Below, in pieces: positions 57,039-64,000 of a DNA stretch of 64,000 nucleotides (positions are counted from its first letter, which is position 1; every line of letters begins with the position of its first letter). The stretch is from positions 1-64,000 of the forward strand of contig NZ_ASJB01000030.1 of NCBI RefSeq assembly GCF_000478275.1. The letters are read 5' to 3'. The translations under genes and the position numbers were made by a program. Below the pieces are notes generated by a model. That model ran no database searches. It was not told the DNA's origin and was given only the letters and a program-made list of their open reading frames with translations. Source of the DNA: Amycolatopsis orientalis DSM 40040 = KCTC 9412. GTDB lineage: Bacteria > Actinomycetota > Actinomycetes > Mycobacteriales > Pseudonocardiaceae.

Positions 57039-58039
57039 GGATCGCTCTTCAGCCCGCGGGGCTCAGCAAGCCCTCGGTAAACCAGCACTTCCAGGACACC
57101 ATCGAGACCCAGGTCCCGTTCGCGGCACACCGCGACCTGCTCTCTCCCGACGTGCACAAGGAGCTGCGTAAACGCTTCCCGCGAGGCAAGGCCCAGTTCT
57201 GGGGAGCAACCCCGGGCACGTCAGGAACGACGGTCGGGAAGTGGGCAAAGCTGCGGCCAGGCGATGGTGTCCTCTTCTACGGTGATCACCACCTCTACCT
57301 CGCAGGCCACGTAGCGTTGACATTCCGCAACGAAGCGCTCGCGGAGCGTCTCTGGCAGCGGACTGACAACGGCCTCACCTGGGAGTTGATGTTCGCCCTC
57401 ACCGACCTGCGCAACATCAAGGTGCCCATCACCGAGGTCCGCGCGGTACTCGGCTGGCAAGACCGCGCCGTAGTTCAAGGGTTCACCGTCATCGACGGCG
57501 ACCGGGCCGAGCGCCTTGCCGACCTGGTCGACCTCGACGACATGCTCAACCTCCCAGCTACCTCACCTGGCCCTGCAGACACCACCCCTTCTGGAACAAC
57601 CACTCCCCCGGTCGGCCCGACTGACGAGACCCGGTCGACGACAGGGCGCCGCGAGCACCGTGCCCTCAAACGGCACCTCGTCCGGATCGGTGGCGGCGTG
57701 TGCGGGCTCTGCGGCTGCACACTGCCGCCAGACTTCCTGATCGCAGCTCACATCAAAAAACGCTCATTCTGCAGCGAAGACGAACGCAAAGACTTCGACA
57801 ACGTCGGCATGCTCGCCTGCTTCCTCGGATGCGACAGCCTGTTCGAGCACGGCTACATCGCCGTCAACACCGGCGGCGACATCCTCATCAGCAACGCCGT
57901 CGACAACGCCCCCGACGTCGCCAAATTCATCGCAGAACACCTCCAAGGCCGCACCACCACCTGGTGGAACACCGACCGCGAACCCTACTACGCCTGGCAC
58001 CGCAACCACGTCTTCAAGAAACTTCAACGCGGCAAATAG
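57035..58039 (+). CDS. PUA/EVE-like reader fused to HNH endonuclease
   Basis: This 334-residue protein (GTG start) has a reader-like domain in residues 15-165: FWGATPGTSGTTVGKWAKLR, PGDGVLFYGDHHLYLAGHVA, LTWELMFALTDLRNIKVPIT. It is homologous to the first domain of the protein at 34.8 kb. After a Pro/Thr linker, residues 210-334 form an HNH nuclease: GGVCGLCGCTLPPDFLIAAH, KKRSFCSEDERKDFDNVGML, CFLGCDSLFEHGYIAV, EPYYAWHRNHVF. This module is shared with the protein at 31.5 kb. It is a domain-shuffled, modification-dependent restriction candidate coupled to a MazG-like enzyme. Confidence 0.85.
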   Translation: MRIALQPAGLSKPSVNQHFQDTIETQVPFAAHRDLLSPDVHKELRKRFPRGKAQFWGATPGTSGTTVGKWAKLRPGDGVLFYGDHHLYLAGHVALTFRNEALAERLWQRTDNGLTWELMFALTDLRNIKVPITEVRAVLGWQDRAVVQGFTVIDGDRAERLADLVDLDDMLNLPATSPGPADTTPSGTTTPPVGPTDETRSTTGRREHRALKRHLVRIGGGVCGLCGCTLPPDFLIAAHIKKRSFCSEDERKDFDNVGMLACFLGCDSLFEHGYIAVNTGGDILISNAVDNAPDVAKFIAEHLQGRTTTWWNTDREPYYAWHRNHVFKKLQRGK

Positions 58040-58592
58040 ACCGTCTGCCACCTCATTATGATCGGCCGCGCTCCTCGCGCCGAGTTGCGAAGATGATCGT
58101 GGTTGCGGCCACCTCGGACGGCACGGCAAACTCGGCGAGCTGCTGAGAGCCCTCCAATGGCAGCCACCGTCGGCCCGAGGACGACCACCGGCTCAACATC
58201 CTCGGGCCTATCGCGGTCGTCCTAGATTAGGCGATCCTGCTTGGCCAGCATCCTGAGACGAAGCCACGCTAGCGAGGGGGCACTACCACCAACGCCCTCC
58301 ACCGAGTCGAGCGGCAAAACGTGATGGAGTGCGTCCCCATCTGATCGGGATCGAAGAAGCTCTTGACTTCGTCCCCAGTGAAGATCCTGCTGCAGCCATG
58401 ATGTTCTGCTTGCCAGGCGTTCTCAGTCAGTTGCGCGCATCGACCTCGTGCCCTGACGTCAAGCGGGTAGCGCGCCCGCCCTGTCCGCCCTCGAAACACA
58501 GGTCAGAATCTCGACTGTAACCGTTCGATATAGTTTACTCCGTCGCACTGCCGAGCTGTTGCGTCGATCCGAGCAGTGCCGACATAGCCATC
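58040..58592. other. 553-bp intergenic region
   Basis: A leftward 76-codon frame (58269-58499) ends GDEVKSFFDPDQMGTHSITF, but it has no recognisable family or ribosome-binding site and was not called. Close to the right end TATAGT (58529-58534) could be the -10 of the downstream membrane protein gene. Otherwise nothing was seen. Confidence 0.35.
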
Positions 58593-59444
58593 GTGCCCGA
58601 TGAGTCTCCCCCAACCGAGAAGCCCGCACCACGCGTCACCAACTCAGTGGATGGGAGCCCGAAAAATGTCATCCAGTCCGGGTCGACCGACTCAATTTAC
58701 GTCCACGACAGAAGCGAGACCCACAACCATGATCGCCGTGGACTGTATGTAGTCGGCGCGATTCTGCTTGTCGCTGTCCTCGTCATCGCATTGCTGAGCA
58801 TATTGCGCAAAGATCATCCCACCGTCGAGTCACAGGACGCGGCAGCAAAGCCGCCTCCATCTCCCACTGTGCCGATTGCCGCGACGCTTGACCTCTACCC
58901 GAAGAAGGACTGTGAATCCGGTTGGGTCGTTCCCACCAGCGACGAAGCGCCGATCGCGCACACGGACAAGCCTGTCGACGCTGTTCTCGGAAGTGGCGGC
59001 TCGGTCGTCCTGACGCTACAGGGGCTTACAGCCGAGTCGGTGGTCCTGCATTCGATGAACGTCGAGGTCGTCAGCCGCAGGCCTGCCATGCCCGGAAGTT
59101 TCCTGCCATCCAATTGCGGCAGCGATGTCACCCCTCGCTTCTTCCGCGCCGACCTGGACAAGGCCGCGCCGAGCGCGGTTCCTGAACCAGGGACTGCGAG
59201 TTTTCCTTACAAGGTAAGCGGAACAGATCCGGAGCAGGTCATCATCACACCCACATCAACAGACGAAGACATCGAGTGGCGTGTTCGCATTCCCTGGAGC
59301 TCCGGAATGGGACGTGGCGAGCTCCTCATCGACGACGGCGGCAAGCCGATACGCACGACAGCCACGACCGCGGCTCGACCGTTCTGTCTCGAGCAACCTG
59401 ACAGCCGACGTTGGATACCGAAAGCAAGTGGAGCATCGTGCTGA
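58593..59444 (+). CDS. Single-pass membrane protein with N-terminal shared motif
   Basis: This 283-residue protein starts at GTG 58593. Residues 15-38 (VTNSVDGSPKNVIQSGSTDS, then IYVHD) repeat the N-terminal motif of the NB-ARC proteins at 61.0 and 63.5 kb. Residues 51-71 are a membrane helix (LYVVGAILLVAVLVIALLSI); no signal peptide precedes it, so the motif should be cytoplasmic and the C-terminal 200 residues outside. The outer part has four cysteines (KKDCESGW, PSNCGSD, RPFCLEQ, C-terminal SC) and beta-rich sequence. No family was recognised. It overlaps the lipoprotein gene by seven bases. Confidence 0.7.
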   Translation: MPDESPPTEKPAPRVTNSVDGSPKNVIQSGSTDSIYVHDRSETHNHDRRGLYVVGAILLVAVLVIALLSILRKDHPTVESQDAAAKPPPSPTVPIAATLDLYPKKDCESGWVVPTSDEAPIAHTDKPVDAVLGSGGSVVLTLQGLTAESVVLHSMNVEVVSRRPAMPGSFLPSNCGSDVTPRFFRADLDKAAPSAVPEPGTASFPYKVSGTDPEQVIITPTSTDEDIEWRVRIPWSSGMGRGELLIDDGGKPIRTTATTAARPFCLEQPDSRRWIPKASGASC

Positions 59445-60646
59445 CTACGCAAAAGAACGCAGTCCTCACATTGGCCTTCGCACTTACGCTGGTGACGGCC
59501 TGCAGCAGCACGCCATCGGCACCGGCCACAGGGCCGGCCCAGTCACCTCCGCAAGCGCCCGGCAGTCCGCCTCCCGCCCCGAGCTTCGAGCCTCCGAAGT
59601 GGAGCGCACCTGAAGTCGTCACACTTCCGTCGAACGTCACCTCACTTCATCCGGCTATCGGCAGATGGGATCAAGGCGCGCTGGTGGTGAGCGAAGGGCC
59701 GAATCCGAACGTGCTGGTCACGTATGACATGAGGACGTGGCGAGCTGCCGGACTCGACGGCGTCACCGGCCTGAGCTACGGCCCGCTGGCCGGCTTCGGC
59801 GAGAGCGCGTACGTGCTGGGTCACAACGCTGCAGCCACCTCCGTATGGCGGACCAGCGACGGTAATGCTTGGCGGAAGACAGAGCTTCCAGGTGCGATGG
59901 CCAAGGATCCGAACTTGGCCATCGCGGCCGGCCCTCAAGGCGTCGTGGTCATCGGGTATGACCGAGCGACCACCGGCGGCTCGTCTACCGCCGAAGGATT
60001 ACGCGTCTGGTACTCACCGGACGGAAAGGAATTCAGCCGAACCACCCTGATTCGAGAGAAGGTCGTCCAAGGTGGCGAAATTCGCCTCACTGCGGTGCAT
60101 GACGGCTTCCTGCTCCACGGTATCCCCAGGCCAGTAAGTAGCTCTCCGCTCGTCCTGTGGAGCACCAATGGCTCGGACTGGCAGGACATCGGTTCCGGCC
60201 TGCCCACGATGATGCCGGATGCAATCGGCCGAACAGGACAGACGACCGTGGCGCTGTCCACGTGGTTCGACAAGGACGAGGAAAGCCCTGGTCTCACGGC
60301 CTGGTTCAGGAGGGACGGGGACACGCAGTGGACGACCGGCGCGATCGACCTGGGCAAACTCCCGGACAAAGGTGTAGCGCCGCGCGGTAGGCAGCGTGTG
60401 TCGGCTGTGCACAGTTGGAATGGTGGCTTCATCGGGCTGGGCGGCACCGAGGGCAAGGATCGGTTCGGAGCCGTATGGACATCGTCCGACGGGGCCTCCT
60501 GGACGAGGACTCCCCTCGGCCCCAATGGCTTCGACCGCGTGAGTGTCATCTTTGCCGCCGTTTCCCAGGGGCAGAACGTCACTTTACTGGGCATGGACCA
60601 GAGCATCGACGGCCCCAAGCTCACGTCGTGGCACAGCAGCGGGTGA
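59438..60646 (+). CDS. Lipoprotein with BNR/Asp-box beta-propeller
   Basis: This 402-residue protein starts at GTG 59438 inside the preceding gene. The lipobox LVTAC places the lipidated cysteine at residue 22; a Pro/Ala-rich tether follows (PATGPAQSPPQAPGSPPPAP). The rest is a beta-propeller with repeated Asp-box-like blades: WRTSDGNAWRKTELP, WYSPDGKEFSRT, LWSTNGSDWQDIG and VWTSSDGASWTRTPLG. Such propellers bind ligands or cell-wall components; sialidase catalytic residues were not found. Coupled with the membrane protein, it may form an extracellular sensor or anchor. Confidence 0.82.
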   Translation: MLTTQKNAVLTLAFALTLVTACSSTPSAPATGPAQSPPQAPGSPPPAPSFEPPKWSAPEVVTLPSNVTSLHPAIGRWDQGALVVSEGPNPNVLVTYDMRTWRAAGLDGVTGLSYGPLAGFGESAYVLGHNAAATSVWRTSDGNAWRKTELPGAMAKDPNLAIAAGPQGVVVIGYDRATTGGSSTAEGLRVWYSPDGKEFSRTTLIREKVVQGGEIRLTAVHDGFLLHGIPRPVSSSPLVLWSTNGSDWQDIGSGLPTMMPDAIGRTGQTTVALSTWFDKDEESPGLTAWFRRDGDTQWTTGAIDLGKLPDKGVAPRGRQRVSAVHSWNGGFIGLGGTEGKDRFGAVWTSSDGASWTRTPLGPNGFDRVSVIFAAVSQGQNVTLLGMDQSIDGPKLTSWHSSG

Positions 60647-60972
60647 CGAAGGGCGTTGTCCCCGACGATATCCGAGGGCACGTGATCAGAAGAGCGACTT
60701 CCTTGTCGGATGAAGGGTTGTTCGACTCGGGGAGGATGCCACTGATGTACAGCACACCTCCCATACACAGATCATCGTTTCCAAGGGAAGAAGGCCGTTA
60801 GCTGCGAACAGGTCCCGGACGCTGCCACGTGGCCGACGACGGCCGCGCTGCCTCGCCCACCCCGCGGTCGCAATCCGGTCGGCACGCCCGCCCGCCGTAC
60901 CGATATCTCTCTTCCTTTCAGATCTCTGAGCTGTGGAGGATCAGCGGTCTGCGATCGGGCACACTGAGGGGC
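60647..60972. other. 326-bp gap before the first NB-ARC gene
   Basis: No gene was seen. The in-frame region 60829-60972 upstream of the chosen ATG is basic, low in order and lacks a ribosome-binding site. GAGGGG lies directly before ATG 60973. Confidence 0.4.
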
Positions 60973-63084
60973 ATGGTGGGGACCTCAGAGGGGCAGAACG
61001 TAATCCGCGGTGATGTCCTGGGCAACGCTATTCAGGCGAGGGATGTCGGCACGATCGTTCTTAAGCAGGCGGGGCGCCCGTCGGTGGTGCCGCAGCAGCT
61101 GCCGTCGGCGTCGTCGCTGTTCACCGGCCGCGAAGCGGAGCTGGAACGGCTAACTGCGGTGCTTGAGCACGAGCTGGGGAAGGGTTCCACGGTGGTGATC
61201 TCGGCGCTTGCTGGCGCTGGTGGGATCGGGAAGACCTGGTTAGCGCTGCACTGGGCGCACCTTCACCAGGATCGTTTCCCAGACGGGCAGCTGTTCGTTG
61301 ACCTGCGTGGCTTCGACCCCAGCGACGACCCGATGTCACCGCACGAGGCGGTCCGCGGGTTTCTCGACGCCCTCGGAGTCGCCTCGGACAGCATTCCCGC
61401 GGAGCCGTCGGCACAGGTCGGGTTGTACCGCAGCCTGGTCGCAACGCGACAGATGCTCATCGTGCTCGACAACGCTCGCGACAGCGACCACATCACGCCG
61501 CTACTGCCCGGTGGTTCCCGGTGCACGGTGCTGGTGACCAGCCGGGACAAGATGGCCGGCCTCATCGCCCGGCACAGCGCACAACCGGTCACCGTCGACG
61601 CACTAGACGAGCAGCAGTCGCACATGCTGCTCGCCCGCCGGCTGGGCGATGCTCGGCTGGCGGCCGAGCCCGCCGCGGTGGCTGAGCTGGTGAGCAGCTG
61701 TGCAGGGTTACCGCTGGCGTTGAGCATCGTCGCTGGCCGCGCGATCCTGGACCCGCACGTTCCCCTGGCGGATCTGGCCGCGGAACTGCGCGACGCCACC
61801 ACTCGTCTGCAGGCACTCGATGAGGGAACCCCGACCAGCAGCCTGGAAACGGTGCTGTCCTGGTCCTACCGTGCCCTCACTCCAGAACAGGCCACGGTGT
61901 TCGCGCTGCTCGGCGCGGCGCCCGGCCCCGACATCAGCGTGCCCGCCGCCGCCAGTCTCACCGGCACACCGGAACCCCAGACACGCACGATCCTGCGGTC
62001 GCTCGAGCGCGTGTCGCTCATCCAGCAGCACGCGCCTCAGCGCTACCGGATGCACGACCTGGTCCGGCTCTACGCCGCACGCCACGCCGAGCCCACCGCC
62101 GAAGCCCAGGGCCTGCGCCGCCTGGTGACCTTCGCCTGCCACACCGCGCACGCCGCCGACCTGCTCATCGCACCCAGCCACACCCCCATCAAGCTCGACA
62201 AACTGGTTCCTGGCTGCGTACCCCGCCAACTCGCCGACCGTGACGACGCCTGGACCTACCTCACCACCGAGCGGGCCAATCTCATGGCCACCCTGCAATT
62301 GGCGGCGAAGAAGCGTTGGAACTCGGCGGTATGGCAGCTCGCCTGGGCTCTGACCACCGTCCAGCTCCGCCAGGGACACCTCCAGGACTATCAGACAGCA
62401 TGGAAAGCAGGACTGGCCGCGTCCCAGCACCTGCTCGATGTTCGTCGCCGCACCCGGGCCTATCGTCATTGCGGCCGCGCCGCCGCGCTGCTCGGCCAAC
62501 ATGATGACGCACTCCACCACCTGCAAGACGGCATCTCCTGGGCACAAGAGCACGGCGACCAGCTGGGTGAGGCCCACACCCATCGCGCACTCGCAGTCGC
62601 CTGGGACCAACGCAACGAATACCAGAAAGCCCTAGAGCACTCTCAACGCGCCTTCCGCCTCTATGAGGACGTCGGCGTCCCGGTCAGCAGCGCTCACGCC
62701 CTCAACGAGATCGGCTGGTACACCGCCAAAACCGGCAACCTCGACCACGCACATCAACACTGCACCGACGCCCTGGAACAATGCCGAAGCCGACAAGACC
62801 GCAGCGGCGAAGCAACCACACTGCTCAGCCTCGGCTACATCGCCCACCACACCGGTGACACCGACCACGCGATCAACACCTACCAGCGCTCCATGTCCCT
62901 CTACCGGGAACTCGGTGATGCCGCATCTGAAGCCACCGCGCTCGACCTCCTCGGGGATGCGGTTCAGGCTCAAGACAAGGCGTCGGCACGCGAGGCATGG
63001 GAACAAGCTCTCGAGCTGTTTCAGTCGCAACACCGCACTAAAGACGCCGACCGCGTTCGTCTGAAGATCAGCACAGTCAGCTAA
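60973..63084 (+). CDS. NB-ARC (STAND) ATPase with TPR repeats and N-terminal motif
   Basis: This 703-residue protein starts at ATG 60973. Residues 8-31 (QNVIRGDVLGNAIQARDVGT) carry the short motif shared with two neighbours. The NB-ARC domain has LFTGREAELERL, Walker A ALAGAGGIGKTWLALHWAH (Gly84-Thr88), LFVDLRGFDPSDDP, Walker B QMLIVLDNARD, RCTVLVTSRDKM and CAGLPLALSIVAGRAI (GLPLA), then the winged helix (LSWSYRALTPEQATVFALLG) and RYRMHDLVRLYAARHA (MHD motif). About nine TPR-like units follow from residue 470. This is the AfsR/SARP-associated type of STAND protein but without its SARP domain. It is probably a signal-triggered switch. Confidence 0.88.
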   Translation: MVGTSEGQNVIRGDVLGNAIQARDVGTIVLKQAGRPSVVPQQLPSASSLFTGREAELERLTAVLEHELGKGSTVVISALAGAGGIGKTWLALHWAHLHQDRFPDGQLFVDLRGFDPSDDPMSPHEAVRGFLDALGVASDSIPAEPSAQVGLYRSLVATRQMLIVLDNARDSDHITPLLPGGSRCTVLVTSRDKMAGLIARHSAQPVTVDALDEQQSHMLLARRLGDARLAAEPAAVAELVSSCAGLPLALSIVAGRAILDPHVPLADLAAELRDATTRLQALDEGTPTSSLETVLSWSYRALTPEQATVFALLGAAPGPDISVPAAASLTGTPEPQTRTILRSLERVSLIQQHAPQRYRMHDLVRLYAARHAEPTAEAQGLRRLVTFACHTAHAADLLIAPSHTPIKLDKLVPGCVPRQLADRDDAWTYLTTERANLMATLQLAAKKRWNSAVWQLAWALTTVQLRQGHLQDYQTAWKAGLAASQHLLDVRRRTRAYRHCGRAAALLGQHDDALHHLQDGISWAQEHGDQLGEAHTHRALAVAWDQRNEYQKALEHSQRAFRLYEDVGVPVSSAHALNEIGWYTAKTGNLDHAHQHCTDALEQCRSRQDRSGEATTLLSLGYIAHHTGDTDHAINTYQRSMSLYRELGDAASEATALDLLGDAVQAQDKASAREAWEQALELFQSQHRTKDADRVRLKISTVS

Positions 63085-63102
63085 ACAGTATTTTTCAGGA
63101 GT

Positions 63103-63516
63103 GTGCTGCGTTGTCCGTGTCCTGAAGCCCGGCGTCTGCCTTTGCCAGAAACGGAAATCCTCGCAACTGTGAGATATTGCTTCGTGGAGCTGAGTGCCGT
63201 GTTCGTCGCCGTTCTCGATGACAGTGCCCAGCTTGCGGCAACCCTCGACGACGCCGCTGTGTGGCGTGGACGGCCTACTCGACCAAAATTCGAAGAGTGC
63301 GACCAGCTGAGTGAGGTTACGGCGAAGTCGCGGGTGGCCGGTCACATCGCTGACGGCGAGTTCACCGCCGCATTCGACGACGGTCCCGAGGTGTCAGCAG
63401 TCGCTGAGCAGCCGCCGTCACGGCGGCGGACGGCACCAGCCCGCCTCGGCACAGCTGACCGCTACGGTGGATCGACATCGTATGGGCAACGAAACCACGA
63501 CATGAGGTGCCGATGA
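63103..63516 (+). CDS. Possible small protein overlapping the second NB-ARC gene
   Basis: A 137-codon frame from GTG 63103 ends in a TGA that overlaps the next gene's start as ATGA, and its middle (VELSAVFVAVLDDSAQLAAT, HIADGEFTAAFDDGPEVSAV) has coding-like G-rich first positions. Against it: no family, a weak start, and a 17-base palindrome (63411-63427) inside its end. Either a coupled small gene or chance. Confidence 0.3.
   Translation: MLRCPCPEARRLPLPETEILATVRYCFVELSAVFVAVLDDSAQLAATLDDAAVWRGRPTRPKFEECDQLSEVTAKSRVAGHIADGEFTAAFDDGPEVSAVAEQPPSRRRTAPARLGTADRYGGSTSYGQRNHDMRCR
63411..63427. repeat. GCCGCCGT-C-ACGGCGGC palindrome upstream of the second NB-ARC gene
   Basis: Eight-base perfect arms with a one-base centre. 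It lies about 85 bases before ATG 63513 and may be an operator or a transcription-end hairpin for the upstream gene. Confidence 0.4.
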
Positions 63517-64000
63517 CGGCTAGTGCCGACACGCCGCCAACCGAAGAGCAGCAACCGGCGATCCGCAATGTCCATACCGGTCCGGTCACCGGCAACCTAG
63601 TTCAGACCGGCGCCATCAACGGCGACGTGCACGTCCATTCCCAGGCACCGACGCCGGTCCCCCGGCAGTTACCACCGGTATCCACGTATTTCGCAGGCCG
63701 CGCCGAAGAGATGGCGGCCATCACCGAAGCCGTCGATCGCGCCGGTGAGCAACAAGCGGCAGTGACCGCGCTCGCCGGAATCGGCGGCGTGGGTAAGACC
63801 ACGCTCGCGTTGCAGTGGGCCCATCACTATCTCGATCGCTTTCCGGACGGTCAGTTGTTCGTCGACCTTCACGGCTTCGCACCCGCGGGCGAACCCACAC
63901 CTGCCGCGATGGTCGTGCGCGGCTTCCTCGACGCACTGGGCGTCGAAGCGACCCGCATGCCCGTCGGCACGGATGCCCAGCTTGGGCTTTACCGGAGTCT
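63513..64000 (+). CDS. NB-ARC (STAND) ATPase, second copy, cut by window end
   Basis: The first 162 residues are visible. Residues 18-43 (IRNVHTGPVTGNLVQTGAIN, then GDVHVHSQ) are the clearest form of the motif shared with the genes at 58.6 and 61.0 kb. The NB-ARC domain follows: YFAGRAEEMAAI, Walker A TALAGIGGVGKTTLALQWAH (Gly91-Thr96) and LFVDLHGFAPAGEPTPAAMV, close to the paralogue at 61.0 kb. The downstream sensor part lies outside the window. Confidence 0.88.
   Translation, partial: MTASADTPPTEEQQPAIRNVHTGPVTGNLVQTGAINGDVHVHSQAPTPVPRQLPPVSTYFAGRAEEMAAITEAVDRAGEQQAAVTALAGIGGVGKTTLALQWAHHYLDRFPDGQLFVDLHGFAPAGEPTPAAMVVRGFLDALGVEATRMPVGTDAQLGLYRS

Noticed and set aside
26661..58039. CRISPR array or cas genes in the defence island
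   Set aside because: No regularly spaced direct repeats of 23-40 bases and no Cas signatures were seen.
62632..63345. Leftward 237-codon frame over the end of the first NB-ARC gene
   Set aside because: Most of it is antisense to clear TPR repeats; no family and no ribosome site.
14754..64000. Copy of the tRNA-Leu 3-prime end marking attR
   Set aside because: No second GGTTCAAGTCCCCCC-like stretch was noticed; only unrelated short matches within genes. A serine-integrase core of a few bases could not be seen by eye.

Overview
The window is high-GC actinobacterial chromosome, most like Amycolatopsis or another Pseudonocardiaceae (inference from DUF222/13E12, F420-type luciferase-like, WhiB, XRE-DUF5753 and NB-ARC/TPR families, GTG starts, and LexA- and KstR-type operators). 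No ribosomal or other species-level marker is present.

Region 1 (1-14.7 kb) is ordinary chromosome. A truncated DUF222 HNH gene has a LexA-type box. A TetR repressor is divergent from an SDR / saccharopine-dehydrogenase-like / acyl-CoA ligase operon. A GMC oxidoreductase - aldehyde dehydrogenase operon follows, behind a perfect KstR-type palindrome. Then come acyl-CoA dehydrogenase, CoA transferase and luciferase-like monooxygenase genes. Together these look like oxidation, CoA activation and beta-oxidation of a lipid-like substrate that the sequence does not identify. A secreted S1-protease-fold protein has lost all three catalytic residues.

Region 2 (14.7-27.2 kb) is an integrated actinomycete conjugative element next to tRNA-Leu(GAG). 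One leftward, translationally coupled operon encodes Xis-like HTH, WhiB, a membrane protein, a DUF2637 protein, TraB, a 53-residue protein and a large serine integrase. The integrase reading frame ends inside the tRNA gene. A regulatory half carries XRE proteins, two inverted HTH/Nudix-like paralogues around a cupin, and a Nudix hydrolase. No Rep protein and no right attachment site were recognised, so the right border is open and the defence genes beyond could be cargo.

Region 3 (27.3-58 kb) is a dense defence island. It holds a STAND ATPase with a C-terminal nuclease; two HNH nucleases sharing one catalytic domain but carrying different N-termini; two paralogous nuclease-DUF2075 helicases around an EVE-domain nuclease; a NaeI-type restriction enzyme with no recognisable methyltransferase; an AspBHI/MspJI-type modification-dependent nuclease; a DptF-DptG-DptH operon with its own XRE/ImmA-like gene but no dnd modification genes; a CoiA-like nuclease; a compact UvrD-like helicase; a frameshifted small gene; and a MazG-like pyrophosphohydrolase fused in an operon to a PUA-like/HNH nuclease.

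Region 4 (58-64 kb) carries a membrane protein, a beta-propeller lipoprotein and two NB-ARC ATPases (one cut by the window end). Three of these share a short glycine/asparagine motif near the N-terminus, suggesting a common assembly. The best candidates for something undescribed are the orphan DptFGH operon with its pseudo-peptidase regulator, the mix-and-match reader/nuclease set at 31-38 and 57-58 kb, and the motif-tagged NB-ARC/membrane set.
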